A DNA stretch of 64,000 nt, taken from positions 1 to 64,000 of the forward strand of contig CAJNOL010001291.1 in the NCBI GenBank assembly GCA_905250125.1, written 5' to 3'. The notes beneath the pieces are model-generated. The model did not search any database, had not been told where the DNA came from, and saw only the letters and a program-made list of their open reading frames with translations. The position numbers were made by a program, and so were the translations under genes. The stretch comes from Rotaria sordida. Lineage: Eukaryota > Rotifera > Eurotatoria > Philodinida > Philodinidae. Numbering within the stretch: the first letter of the stretch is position 1; every line of letters begins with the position of its first letter. Below, one piece after another: positions 13,279 through 26,698 of the stretch.

Positions 13279-15155
13279 CTATAATGTTACTGTTGTATTT
13301 GTATTTGTTGGTGATGTTCGTCGAATAGCCCAAAATTGTGGTTGACGATAAGCACTACCATTTAATCTAACATTAGTTACAGCACCAAAACGTAATAATT
13401 CTTTATGATATTTAATAAAATTATTTAATTTTTTTGTATCACCAAATGGTAATTGAAGACGAATTAAATGTTCACGTATATCACTTGATGACATACCTGT
13501 TTGTAAACATTTAAATATTTCATCTTTACTTTCATCAGTTATACTTAAAGGAAGACGATTTTTTGGAATATGTTGATGTTGTCCATGTGCATAAATTGAT
13601 ATTGTTCCTTCAGGATTAAAAAGTGCATACATTGCAGCAGGACATGGATGATAATGACGACGCATTGAAAAATTACATACATAATAAATTTTATATCCAC
13701 GTGAATTAGCTGATGTTCGACGCCATGTCCAACGAGAATTTGATTCTGATGATGATGCTTCAATAAAAGCATTTAATGATTGTTGATCAGGTAGTTTAGT
13801 TAAAAATTCATATTGACGACGAGTTAAACGAGTATTTTTTGAGCCATTTTCATCATCATTTGTACATGGTGAAAGTGATCGATCATCATCTGTAAATATA
13901 AATTAATATTTCTATATATTATTAATTAATTATATATATATAGAATAAATTAAATTTCTATTCTTTGAAATTTGTTTTTTTTATGAATGAATATTCTTAT
14001 ATCTATCAATAATTCAAAAGTGTACAGTCAGATATAAGTCTTCTCTCTTTATTAAAAAAAAAAAGAAAAAAGTCTTATACCTTGAGGGCATCCGCTGAAG
14101 TGGAGAGAAACCCTTTCGTGAAATGTTTGCTTTCCAGCATGAAAATTCCCACTGTCTAGAAATCATGGAGAAAGTATATATTTGCCCAAGCGCGTTAGAC
14201 GAAAGAAAAAAAAAAGTACTTTTAAGTTCGTTTACTGAATTAGACACAACACAAAAGAACGAAAACAAACCGAGCGATAATTGTTGATTATTTGAATCAT
14301 TCTCTTGTTGTTGATGAGAAAAATTTGTTGACATAGGTGATTCAATCAGAAATTGGGCGTAGGGTAACTAAAAGTTCCGAATAAAAAAAAAAGAAAAACA
14401 ATAATTTTATTTTTGTTTTTTTCATTAATAATTTATCAATCATACTGAAGACACATTATTCATTGAATGATGATATAAATAGTTTTGATGTTCATTTGAA
14501 AATATTTGTGGAGGAGGAACAAATGCTGAACGAACACTTGGAATATTTGATATTTGCATCTAAGAAAAATTAAATTATTGAAAAAAAGAAATACAAATTA
14601 ATTAATATAAAAGATTATTTACATGTTGTGCAGTATCATAATGTATATAGGGATTATTTGAAATAACAGATTCTGATACTAATTCAACTGATAATGATTC
14701 TTCTTTAATTTCAATATTTGTATCGATTTTCGAATGAGAATGACGAATATGATTTAAACGTTTCGTTTTAAATGATGTTTGACGTAATTTTTTAGTTAAT
14801 TCTTCAGCATCTAGATGTAATGAATGAAGATGTTGTAAATTATCACAACATTTTAAACATATTATATGTAATTTATTAAATCCATTTGTTTTCTTTAAAT
14901 ATTTTTGACAACATTCAGCATACGTTATAGTTTTATTATTATTAATTATGATAGATTCTTGAATAGATTTACCCATTAGTAAATACCGATGACTTTTTAG
15001 TAATGAATCACATAATAAACAACGTTTACGTTGATGATTAATATTCATTGATGATTCGGTTGATCGAGCAGATTTTGGATATACTATTTTAAAAAATATA
15101 TAGATTATTTTAAATTAGTATTTTTTTTTTTTTACTTACATTGTTTGTATTTCAT
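13279..15155 (-). CDS. ZAD-like plus FLYWCH/WRKY-GCM1-like zinc-finger protein, 5 exons, 432 aa
   Basis: Exons: 15155-15140 (a 16-nt first coding exon), 15083-14623, 14559-14446, 14367-14271, 13889-13279, summing to 1299 nt in frame. The N-terminal part has paired cysteines (CLLC, then CLKC about 60 residues later) spaced as in ZAD or treble-clef domains. A Ser/Gln-rich linker follows, with SPM and HQQQEN low-complexity segments. The C-terminal half contains W-x(14)-Y-x-C-x(9)-C-P-A and, about 20 residues on, HGQHQH. That is a C2HH pattern like FLYWCH or WRKY-GCM1 fingers, which are often related to the DNA-binding part of MULE transposases. A helical segment (GMSSSDIREHL, then KLNNFIKYHKELL) follows. 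It is probably a nuclear DNA-binding protein, possibly of domesticated-transposase origin. The gene model is firm; both domain names are inferred from cysteine/histidine spacing only. Confidence 0.75.
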
Positions 15156-18100
15156 TGAGAACAAGAAGACGAAGAAAAAAAGAACGTTCAAATCTACAAT
15201 AGTTTTTGTTGAAGGTTACGAATGAATATTAAAGGTATGTTTTTTTTTCTATGTTCTTTTTGTCCTTACAATTTTTTTTCTCCTTTTTTTTTCGCGTTTC
15301 ATTTTCTGTGAGTAAGTACGAAAAGAAAATTTGAAAATTTACTCTGGACGTTAATAATAATCACCGACAGTTCGAGGAGAAAAAGAAAAAAAAAAAAAAA
15401 GAAATTTTGTGTTTTTTTTTTGTTTTTACTGACATAGAATGATAACATATGAGAGGAGATATTTCGTTGTTTCGATATAAAAAGAAAAAAAAAGAACATT
15501 GACGAAGTGACTCAATTTGTAATTATTTAGTCTTTTCTTTATGAGTGTGAATACTATAGTAAATATACGTGATACTATTTTTAAAAAAATTTCTATGATA
15601 TGTACGTTGGGGAAGTGCAATACTCTATTTCAATCATATTGTACGTGAGAAACGGTTATTAAGTTTTGATTGTGTAACGAAAAAACAAATTATTATTTTT
15701 TTTTATTTTTGATTGCAAGAAAAAAATCAATGAACAAGGCGACTTGTAGTTCCCATCGAGAGAAATTTTATGGGAACTAAAAATCTGTCCAACAGATGTT
15801 TTTTTAGTATTGATCTGGGGAAGTTCTGTCAAATGCATAAAACATATGTTGATAGTTTTTCTTTTTTCATTGAGAATCATTTGAAATATAAAGTAGTTTT
15901 TTTTTGTTAAAAATTTTATTTGAATTTTCAATGAAAAAAATTGTTAAGCAAACTAGTGATTAATAAACATGAGAAATTTTGTTAAATAAAAAGATAATTA
16001 CATGTTATTGTATTTAATAAATTATTTTGTTACTTTTTTTAGTAGTTCCTATTTTCTTTTTTATGTTCTTTGTTTTGAGTGATAATTTGTAAAATGTCAA
16101 TTTAATTGCTATATTAATGATATGGTTGCAAGTGTTTTTATTTAAAAAACAAAAACCGTACTTTTCATATTCCTAGATGAAGTTCTGTAAATTGTTTTTT
16201 TTTGTATATTTTTCAATTTTGTTTTCTTAATATTTTCTGCTTCACCAGCCGGTATGTAATAATCAATTGAATCTTTTATATGAGATGGTATACATTAGTC
16301 GTTTCTTTTTTTTTTTTCATGTGTGATTGTTTGTTCTTTTGAAAATATATTTCGTAGTGTTTGATTCTGATTACTAAGTTTGAACTATTCATTTACAATA
16401 TCATTTCAAATTGTAAAAAAAAAAGAAAAATTTTGATAGTTTATGTCGTCCTTGATGATTTTATTTCTTGTTTATATTTAGTGTAAAGTTATACTTTATT
16501 CTTTATACTATGAATTATAAAATTTTTTTATTATTATTTTTTCGAACTATTTTGAAACATCTTTTTTTCTTTATTTCTTAGCATATAGGAATGATTCATT
16601 TCTGAAGACTATTACTAAACAGAAATGTTAACATGTCACGATAAACTTGCTTTGTCTTGTAGAGTGTATAGTTGTTTTTTGTTTAATTTTAAATTGCATC
16701 TGTAGAAAAAAGAATCCAAAGAAACTTTTTCTTAATAGCTGGAAGTCTACAGGAGCTAAAAAAAAGCAGTGATTTTGCAATATATGAAGATGGGAGGGGA
16801 AGGAGTATGTTACTATTCATAAAAGAAACATTTCATATGAAATAAATTTATATCTATTAAAGGTCTTATATAATTCATACGAGTCTAAGAAGTCTTTTGT
16901 ACTCTTTATAATTATTAATTACTATAAAGATCATAGTAGAATGATAGATTACTAACATCTTTTCGAATATATATATATGACAGAAATTGTTGATAAAAAA
17001 CAAAAACAAAAACTTGTATTGTGATGTTATTATGATCAAAAGTGTTCAATATAATGAATGCATTTATATTCACATTCTAGTCTACAGACTATTGCTTTCT
17101 ATGTCTAAATGACAGTTGACTATCATAAACTAGCAGATTCATAGTTGAAGTAAGATTGTATCGATTTCTAAGAAATACTTTCTCGATGTAGAATAAAACA
17201 AAAGAATGAGCAATAAAAATCAATATACAGACGATGATTAGATTCAGAAAATTCATCAATAATACAATCAACTTTATATCTAAATTTCGATAAATATATA
17301 TTAAACCTTATTTTTGATATTGTTGTCCTTTGAGAGATAGCTAAATCAACCAAAAAAACAAATGATTCACATTTCACAGGTATATATTTAGAATTTGACG
17401 TATAATATGTGATGAAAAGAAAAACCCAGATCTTTTTAAGAAAACATTTAAACGTCTAAATTTTCCTTCTTCAATTCGAAGCTACAGCGTTATTTTAAAC
17501 TTATGATTAAAACCCCATTTTAAATCATTAACTGTTACTCATTAGTAAATCACTTTAACAATCACAGGTAACATCTCTTGACGAGTTTCTCGATTCTTCT
17601 ATTATTATCAATTATATTTTGCTGTTGTCTTTTTTTTTTTTACTACCCTTTAATTTGATAAGTATATTGTAATTTCTATGTCGAGATGTTATGGAGTATT
17701 TTTCATAACTCTTTTTTTTTGTTTTTCTTCTATATTCTTTCCATTTTCATTTATTTTATTCATTTCCTGTATTCTTTTCCTGTTCTACGGTCTATTTCAC
17801 ATCAATAAGCATTATCTTTTCTACTATCTAACGTACATTGATGGATCGTTTTCAAATCATGTAAATACAATCGAATAATATCTATGAATTCATATATAAC
17901 TCAATGTTTATCATTATTAAAAAGGCAACAACAAAAAACAAAAACAAGATTGATTAGTTGTTTTTTTTTAAAAAAAAAAAAAAGAAAAGCTCTGTCATTA
18001 GTTGATTATGGTAAGCAATGTCAGCTCATTCATAGAGAAAAGGAAAAGGAAGTAATTTAGTATTATTAAATGAAATGTAGTAAGAGTAAAACAGTATGGC

Positions 18101-18262
18101 AATCGTAAAGAGAACTCCGAGAAAACGGACATAATAAAGGAAAAAGCAAAAAAGAATTGTTCTGTCGTTGCGTTTTCCGTTCATGAAAAACAAAAATTAT
18201 TTTCAGTCATATAAAGAATCAACATAGATACAAACTCCAAGTGTAAAACAAGTAACCAGCTA
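15156..18262. other. Intergenic spacer, no gene recognised
   Basis: About 3.1 kb of very AT-rich DNA with many poly-T and poly-A runs. It lies between a minus-strand gene ending upstream and a plus-strand ORF, so it should hold divergent promoters. Short open frames here lack codon-like composition or recognisable motifs. Confidence 0.5.
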
Positions 18263-18496
18263 ATGTCAACTGAACCACCATCACCACTACCATCATCATC
18301 ATCATCACAACAACTTAATTTTGCTCCTTTACATCGTACAGTTGAATTAGAAAATATTCATGAACAAGTTACACAAAATGATTTATATCAAAAACAAGAA
18401 CAACCAATACAAACAACACGTAAAGTACTTACTAAACATATGACAGTTATTGGTGATGGTAATGATATAGATACACGTAAAATATCAACACAATGA
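18263..18496 (+). CDS. Small hypothetical protein, 77 aa
   Basis: A single-exon open frame starting MSTEPPSPLPSSSSSQQ, followed by a charged helical-looking stretch and ending near TKHMTVIGDGNDIDTRKIS. Codon choice (CCA, TCA, ACA, GAA, with CGT for Arg) matches the confirmed genes in this window, unlike the surrounding spacer. A TTTTCAG acceptor-like site lies about 60 nt upstream, so a 5' non-coding exon or trans-splicing is possible. There is no signal peptide or membrane segment. I do not recognise the family. It could instead be the last exon of a longer gene. Confidence 0.5.
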   Translation: MSTEPPSPLPSSSSSQQLNFAPLHRTVELENIHEQVTQNDLYQKQEQPIQTTRKVLTKHMTVIGDGNDIDTRKISTQ

Positions 18497-20248
18497 CATT
18501 TTATTCAAACGAATTTTTCTTTTCTTCTTCTTCTTCGAAATTTTATGACTAGTATTTCTTCAATATTCATGTGAAATTTAATTAAACAGTACTCAAAAAT
18601 AAAAAAAAATCTATTACAATCAGTTAATTATCTGATTATAAGAGACTGTTAATAAAAAAAAAGCCTGAAAAATTAATTATTAATTTATTTATAGAAATTT
18701 AATATATCTTTTCATTTATTCATTATCTAAACAGACAAAAAGAAAAAGATTTCATTTAAAATATATGATTAAATGTAATGAATATTACAGTTAGGACGAA
18801 TACTTATAATAAAATTCAAGTATTTCTGTTCCAAATTCTTATACTATATGAAATAAATCTATATCAAATAGACTCTTTCTATTTGTCTTATTGAGAACTA
18901 CAAAAAATGCAGAAATATAAGTTTCATTTAATAGAAAACTATATGTTTCAGTATAACAAATTCTTGAGTTTATTTTGTAATGTTTCCTACTGTTTGTCAA
19001 CAGTTTGAAAGAATTAGATATATATCAAATAAGATTCGAACTCGGATAAATATTTGCAATAATATTCTTTAGAAAACTTTCAATTCAAGCAGATAAGAAT
19101 ATCTAAAAATGAATTTAAACTTTACTAATTACGGTTTCTATTCGAGTGTTTTCACATCTATTCAGCACAACACTAAAACCAACTACTTTAATTATAAAAG
19201 TTACGTAAAGATATTTAAAAAAGGTAACTTTTACATCTGGAAAAAGTACAAACTTTTTATTTTTTCTCCGCTATATTTTGATGCATTTTGCAGATTTTTA
19301 TGTTTAGTATATGTCAAAAATCTTTTGGATAAAAGTTGCGTTTTTTTGAACGATTGAACATACCTTTTATGATCAAGATAGTTGGTTTCAATGTTGTCTG
19401 AATGAATGTGAAAACATTCAAATGGAAACTACGATTAAGATGTTTGAACGCATCTTCAGAAATTTTTGTCTGCCTGGAAACTATTTAGTAGTTAGTTTTA
19501 TTATGTTATAAGCTTTTGCACTCAATTCATATCTCTCTATAAATAAGGAAAAATGTATCCATAGATGTACACAAAGATTGTGAATATTTGAAGCATATGC
19601 TTTATATTTACATGAGATAATTATTGAAAACAAATCAATATAAAAGAGAACAAGATAATAAATATCTAATGATGCAAGAACTCAATTATATAACATTTTT
19701 CACTGAACAAATTTCAATCTTAGAATGATTTCATTTATTTCTTTTTATATCCAACGAGAATTGTTTTTCAATAATTTAAAAAAATGATAATTATTCACTG
19801 TATATATTTACTGAAAAATGATTTTTTAAATCTAAAAATAATTGTTCTGAAATTAAAATATATAATAGTTGTTTTAATGTTATATAAGAAGATTTTAGCA
19901 ATATTTCTTGTGTTTAATAAATGTAAAAACAGTATTGTGTAATGTTTGTTTTTGTAATATTTACGATTTCACTTAGTATTTCTATCATAACGAAGATGAT
20001 TTTATATATTTAAATTAGAAAAGTTCTTGTCATGTTATTTCTTTTAAGTACTTTAATGAATCGTTAATAATAATTCAGGTTGAATTGGTAGATTTTTTCA
20101 TCGTTCTACAAAAATAACCGAATAGAAATATTTCATAATTCAATGGATATAATTATATATATTAATTTAACAGAGTTTAAAAAAGAAATATCAGCAACAT
20201 GGATCATGTAATGATACTTGTCGTTCATATAATTGCTTGACCTTGATT
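18497..20248. other. Intergenic spacer, no gene recognised
   Basis: AT-rich DNA between the small plus-strand ORF and the 3' end of the minus-strand GPCR gene. Open frames at 19109-19357 have runs of Phe, Lys and Asn typical of chance frames in AT-rich DNA. No repeat structure was noticed. Confidence 0.45.
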
Positions 20249-21220
20249 TTATCGATGAGAATTTCGTTTAAAATATTGTCTTGCAGTTTTCTTCAATGGA
20301 TCAGTCATTTTAATAAGCATATAAGCAAGAAAAACAAGTGAAAATGATACAGATAACCATCCAATTCGATATGTTACACATATAAGATGACCAGTAAACA
20401 TGAAAATACTTAAAAAAATAATTGATGGTAAACCAAGTAGAATAAGAATACTTAACATTATAAGAAGTCTTTTTATTACAATTAAATCTCTTTTATTTTT
20501 TTTTAAACGTCGATGACGTTTATTATTTATTATTATTAATGATAAATTTGTTTGATGAACATATTTTAATAAACATACATAAATTAATGTAATAAATAAA
20601 ATTGGTAATAAAAAAAGACGAATAGCTATATAAACAATAGCTGGAATATTTGTAAATGGTGTTTGACAATAATATTCAGATGAAAGATAAACAACATCAC
20701 CACGTAATAGAACAGGTGATATACTCACAACACCAAATAATGATTCAATAGGTACAAAAAGTAAATAAAGAGGAAAACTAATTAAATGTTTACGACGATA
20801 AAATACAACTCGACAAAAACGATATGTTGCTTGTATAACATATGAATCATAAAGAGCACAAAGAAATCCATGAATAAAAAAACCTCGTAAACGACACCAT
20901 ATTGTATTTCCATGTTGTTCAAGAACAATATTCATATATCCAAATAAACTGACCATAGCCATACTTCCTAACATAAATGCAGAAATCAGTAAAGTTGAAC
21001 ATGTATGACCAGCTAATAAAACTGGTACAGAACGAGTTTGTCGATGAGAAATTATAATTAACAAGAGAATAAGTAAACAAATAACAATTGTTAAAATTGA
21101 ATTAATTAATGTAAGAATATTTAAAAAAATATTGATAATAATCCAAGCATTCATTGTACTTTTTATGTATTGTTTACGGACATATATGATAATGTCTAAC
21201 ATTCTTTTATGAAGTATCAT
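20249..21220 (-). CDS. Intronless rhodopsin-family GPCR, 323 aa
   Basis: One uninterrupted frame with seven hydrophobic segments. TM1 lies at about 25-57 and TM2 starts with SVPVLLAGHTCSTLL. A conserved Cys (TIWCRL) precedes TM3, which ends in YRFCR where the family usually has DRY. A Cys in loop 2 (YYCQTPF) can pair with the TM3 Cys. TM6 (LLIMLSILILLGLPSIIF) has a Pro in the usual place. TM7 (LSVSFSLVFLAYMLI) lacks a classical NPxxY. The C-tail is short (DPLKKTARQYFKRNSHR) and looks like helix 8. Start alternatives exist at the second and third Met. Intronless receptors like this are common in rotifers as expanded, ligand-unknown families. It is likely a plasma-membrane chemosensory or peptide receptor; the ligand cannot be predicted. 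Confidence 0.85.
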   Translation of the reverse strand: MILHKRMLDIIIYVRKQYIKSTMNAWIIINIFLNILTLINSILTIVICLLILLLIIISHRQTRSVPVLLAGHTCSTLLISAFMLGSMAMVSLFGYMNIVLEQHGNTIWCRLRGFFIHGFLCALYDSYVIQATYRFCRVVFYRRKHLISFPLYLLFVPIESLFGVVSISPVLLRGDVVYLSSEYYCQTPFTNIPAIVYIAIRLFLLPILFITLIYVCLLKYVHQTNLSLIIINNKRHRRLKKNKRDLIVIKRLLIMLSILILLGLPSIIFLSIFMFTGHLICVTYRIGWLSVSFSLVFLAYMLIKMTDPLKKTARQYFKRNSHR

Positions 21221-21396
21221 TATATATTACAGAAAAAACATATGATCTCTTTTAAATTATTTATATTAAAAAAAAAATATTTTAATTAAAAATACATTTG
21301 ATCCTATTATGAAATCACAAGAAGAAAAATAATTATATATTAAAATGTACGTTATTTCCAATCCGCTTATACACCTTCATCCACTAACAATAGATA

Positions 21397-23662
21397 GTAC
21401 TGAGTGCAAAAATAAACTGACCCCCTTGATATTAAAATATAACTAAACATTTATTTATAATTACAAAAAATTTAAATTATATACCAACAGTAACAATAGT
21501 GAATGTGCAAATATATGTCCTAGGTAAAATTGATTTATAGTTGGACGCGAACTGAAGAAATTATTTTCTTTAATATGAAAATGAATTGAAGTTTTCATTT
21601 TGATTAAGAAAATAGAACGCACTTAGTTTTTTAATTAAATAAACTTATTATGTTCATTTCTCATCGATTCATACTTTTTGGAAGTAATCGAACACCAGAT
21701 TCTGCTTCGTCTTCAGTGCCTTCTTATCCACAGATTTGTAAACAAATCATGAAAATACCTCACGACAAATACGAACGATAACGTGAAATAAACTGCTAAC
21801 AAGGCTTTATAACTAGTTGCATTATTTTTATATTAATATCTTAAAATCCTACTGTGTGTGGTGGACTGTACGATTGAGTATCGATGTCTTTTTTAACATA
21901 ATTTCGTCTTGCACAATCAAAACTGTGTCTTCTCTTCATTAAATTCAACTGCTCTAGAAATAGTCACACATGAGGAAACAAAAAAAAAGAAGGTACGAAG
22001 TTCAGGAAGATGTCATACAAGCGAAGTATAACGACCAATGACCGTTACCTTGGGTAAGAGAAATACTTATCTAGCAGATTTGTGGCAATCCATAAGCGTC
22101 TTCACTGCCCTCTGCTCAAAAAAAAAATCAGTAGTGTGAATGGAGTAGGTAATAAGTATGTAAATAGCTATGAAGATGTAGAAGTAGTTCTGCAAGATTG
22201 AATAGCCATTAAACACAATACCCAAAAACTAGAACTAAGCAACTACAGATAATCGTTCTCTTTGTTGTTACTTAGAGCAATTCATATGGGAAAATTATAT
22301 CTCTTTTGAGAATGAACTATTTTTAAAAACAGACAAACTAACATATTTATTGAGTATTAATCGCCGAGTGAATATCGTTACTATTACATTATGAGAAGAC
22401 ATAAATTAAAGTCTTTTGATAGTTTGTTGGATTCGATAGGACTCGGTAAAACATAATAACATCTTCTATATTGTTTGCATATTATCTATGAACCATACTG
22501 TATTCGAAGGGAAGCAGTTAGGTATCGATGAGAATTGATGCTTGATTATAAAGAACATCCTTTCCTTTTTTTTGGTCGGGCTGGTTACAATCAGCTCAAT
22601 GTCAGTGGAATATATTAGCGAACTCTACATCTTCCTAGACTTAGTTTAATTTGTATAGAATACAACTTACGAACTCTACGTTCTGTCAAATTCTATAGTC
22701 ACAAAAATAGACAAGTTTTCTTTTATTTTTTTAAAAGTTCTGTTAAAATAACAAGTCTTTCAAGCTTAGTTTAATTTTGCCTGAAACATGTATAAAAACA
22801 ATTTTATACAATCTTACAATTCGAAACTTAAAATGAAACAATAGTTGTTATTTTCTACTAATATGAAACTATTTCTTTTATAATATATTTGAAAATTTAG
22901 TTTTAAGCAAGGATTCATCACACCACTGACCAAGCATGCATACGACAAATTTTGATTTTGAAATAAGTTATACCATTCGAAAGTCTGCAGAAAAGTTATG
23001 TGCAAATCTAAATTTGTAGCTCTTTCTAAAAATTCTACTAAGAGATATGAAGGGATCTATAAATTCGCGTTGAGATGCTATTTTAGAGAATTCTATGTAA
23101 CTCTTTAGGACAACGTATATTACTATTGAAGATTTCACTTTTTTTTAGTGTTAATTAACGTATCTTGATTAGATCTGTTAAATACGCTATGATAGAGCAA
23201 GGTTCTCAAATATAAATCATGTCTAAAGAGTCTATACTGTCTTATTTTTAACTCAAAAAAAAATAGACCAAAACGATCATTTGTATGAAATTTTTTAAAT
23301 ATCTTTGCTCTGAAATTATACTGGAGCAATTTCCTCCTAAACACCTTTTAGTATCAGAAGAACGCCCATCAAAAATTGCAGCTTTCTATATATAATTCAA
23401 CAAGACAAAATGTGGAAAGCTTATTTTATTTTTGAGCACACAGAAGATTACTACCATGCGAAATGATTCCATATAAGTGGAAAATAATAACTATTGTTTC
23501 ATTTCAAGTTTTGAATTGTAATATTGTATAAAATTATTTTTGTATATATTTGCACATTCAATATTGTTACTGTTGGTATATAATTTAGATCTTTTGTAAT
23601 TATAAATAAATATTTTAGTTATATTTTAATATCAAGAGTCGGCTTTTTTTTGCATTCCGTAC
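21397..23662. mobile_element. TA-flanked terminal-inverted-repeat element, about 2.27 kb, no transposase seen
   Basis: The left end begins GTACTGAGTGCAAAAA and the right end, complemented, begins GTACGGAATGCAAAAA. Similarity between the two termini extends about 120 bp (shared GATATTAAAATATAACTAAA, then TATACCAACAGTAACAATA). A TA dinucleotide lies directly outside each end, as expected for Tc1/mariner-type TA target duplication. A second, internal inverted pair matches about 22790-22880 with about 23460-23550. No transposase-like frame was found inside, so it is probably non-autonomous or decayed. Confidence 0.7.
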
Positions 23663-25819
23663 TATTAATATATTTCGTTTTCTTTTCATATGAAAGGAAA
23701 AATGAACACATAGTGACAAAAAAAAACATTAAAGGAAAAAAGACGCTCTGAGTAAGAAACGCAATATATTGATCTCTATTGTTAATAGATGAAAGCTTAT
23801 AAGTGAAATACGAATAATATTCATTAAATTAAATTAGAGATTGAATTTATATTCAAAAACTATTTATAATATTGAAGATTATGAGTTATCTAGTTCATTT
23901 TTTTAAATAGAAACTTCACTATAAATATTAACGTATAAATCTAAAATAGACAGAACTTTCTTCTAGGGCAGTTGAGTACTTTATATAATGGATTTTATTT
24001 TTGTTCAAATTTTAATTTTAGAACAGTAATGTTTATCCTTTATATCATAGAAGGATGCATTTGAAAATTTTGAGTATATAACGATTTTTGCTTCATTCAT
24101 CAAAATCTATCTGTCTTCAAAGTTTTATGATTATTCGTTCACCTAAAATATCATGAAGGAGAGTCACTCAAGAAAAAAATTTATAGTAAATATTTCCAAA
24201 ATAATCAATATGTTAACAATTCTTTTTCATCACTTTCATATATAAGATATGTTTTTCAAAAATTTTCAAATAAAGAAACTTTCATGGGACATTTTCAACA
24301 AATATACATATCCAGAATAAATGAGTCTCTTAATATTTTTGTGAATATCTCACTCAAATTATAATGTATATACTTGAATCTTGTTTTTTTTTCTAAAACA
24401 TAGCTCGTGCAATTCTCTAGAAAAATCTTATCAAAAGAACTCTTCCAATGAATAGCTATGAAGTTATATCCGACAAACATTACAATGCTTCAAAATTGTC
24501 CATTTTCAAATGTTCATTTTTTATAAAACTAATGATTTCATGTGTATTCTTTCTAATAGAGCTGATAAGAATATATTCAAATATAATTTTGATATTCCAG
24601 GGAGTTAATCTTTTTTAGAAAACGAGTTGGAATCATCGTTTTATTCCCGTTATACATCCTAAGCAGTGTAAAAAAAAATATTGCTCGTATCAAAATTGAT
24701 AGAGTAATAATTTTCCATTTAACATAACACAATAAACTTTCAGAGAAGATTCTCAAAATGCAAATAAAGAAAAAATATGCACTGAACTGATAGAATTTTT
24801 TCGTGAACTACAACATAGTCTCTTTATATACAGTTACAAGAATCGCGCAAAATTGGTAATGTAAAAAACAAATATTTTGAAAGCGATCCATTTTTGGAAC
24901 ATTGTAGTGTATATTCGTAAAATATTAAGAGGCTCATTTATCTTAGATACAAAGATTTTAAAAAAAAAAAGAAAGAAAAGTTTCATAAAAAGAATTTTGT
25001 TTATTGTATATGATGAATGAATCTGATACTTAGACAAGTAAATATTTCATAAACAAAACTAAATCAACATCAAACAAATTTTCAGTAATATTATCCTATA
25101 GTATGATAAGATAAGATTAACATGTAAATCAGTTTTGTAAACAGATTGAAGTAAATCTATAATTATCGGTCTTAATAGAATTCATGGGAACTGATGTCCG
25201 AAAAATAAGAAAAAACACATTTAAAAATATGAAACTTTCTATTTCTTGTTTGTACGTTATTTTTGATGGAATGATATTCTTAATTTTTTTTTAATATCTT
25301 GCATAGTTATTAAATTTTATACATATGATGTTTTTATCGATTCATATATGTTAATATTTATGATTGAAATCAAAATGTCTTTATGTTAATTTTATTGCAT
25401 AATATTATTTGTTTACAAAAATGAATCGTTTATATTTAAGAAAAATTATCGATTTTAATATATAGTTCATTTAACTTAACAAAATTTATTAGTCTTTTAT
25501 CGTCTGTATATATAAGGAGTAGACAGAAATAGCTTTAACTGAAAATTATATCTATTCACAAGTCATCGAAATACGATGTGACCATGATCAAGATTTATTA
25601 ATTTAAACACATTTGACAACAGTCATGTAAGAATTATTTTCTTCATAATTAAAAGTGAATCTTTGTTTTTTTCAATATTTGATTTTAATGAACGCTTTCG
25701 TATAGAGATTTACAGAATCTATTATAAAAAGAGAAAACAACTCAAAGAATTTTCATAGACTCAAGAGTTCCTACAAACTGATATCTGCTGTTTGAGGTTG
25801 ATTATACTAGCAAAAATCT

Positions 25820-26225
25820 AAGAGGGTTCGTGTTCGTAGGCTTTGATAGCCAAGTTAGGATCATTTTACTGGATTCTTTAGACCTAGTTTTAGGGATATA
25901 TACCGGAAGATCAAAAAAAAGAATATTTCAACGTAAAATTTTATCCATAGATAGGTCGAATAATAATTAGAATGCTCTAAAAATTTTAGTCGAAAAGAAT
26001 GTTCTGTCGTCGAAATATTGAATTTTCAAAACAAAATGTCAAAACTATCAAGTTTACTCAAAAATTCAATATCTCAACAAAGAAGCATTCATTCGGTTTG
26101 AAAATTTCAACATATGCTATACAATATTAGACCTATGTATGAGCAAAATGTTACGTCAAAATTCAGTAAAACAATCCTAACTTGGGTTCAAAAGTCTATA
26201 AACACGAACCTTTTTAGATTTTCGT
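25820..26225. repeat. Foldback element, family shared with 44.5 kb
   Basis: Left arm about 25823-26010 and right arm about 26050-26220 are imperfect complements. GGTTCGTGTTCGTAGGCTTT on the left corresponds to the complement of AAAGTCTATAAACACGAACC on the right. The inner part contains GTCGAAAAGAATGTTCT and AAATTCAATAT motifs that recur in the KDM4 intron at about 44640-44790, marking the two as one repeat family. Confidence 0.65.
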
Positions 26226-26698
26226 TTGTCTAACCAAGTGAGTTCAAATAACGGGTATCATCAGTTGGGATGATTCGTTCATGAGAAAAATTTTTCCAAC
26301 TATGCGTTCGTGCACAACAACAGATTCTGTTCTTGTGGTGTAGAAGACACATCAATATCAACTTTAATGTGACATTCTAATCGTTCGAGAATGAAATTTT
26401 AACCTTTCATCTACTGATGATTAAGAGAAACTGAGACTACTCGAGTCAAATCCAATCTAAACTAATTTTTCAAAGACAAACACGAATCAAACTGAATCCT
26501 ATTTTGATTCGATCGTTATCTCATACTGATTATAAACAATATTTTCATTGATTAAAATGATAAACAAGAATATCAAGTTGGTTAGCAAATAAGTAATATG
26601 ATTTCAAGACTGCTATTTACCATCTAAACAAATTTAATATATATGCTTTTCTTTTGTTTGATTGATTTGAAATTTTTTGTTTTAGGACTTGTTCGCAG

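Noticed and set aside
14014-14334. A 106-codon minus-strand frame overlapping exon 4 of the zinc-finger gene
   Set aside because: Only the first part is exon 4; the rest reads through a clear GT donor into the intron. The spliced model keeps the zinc-finger frame.
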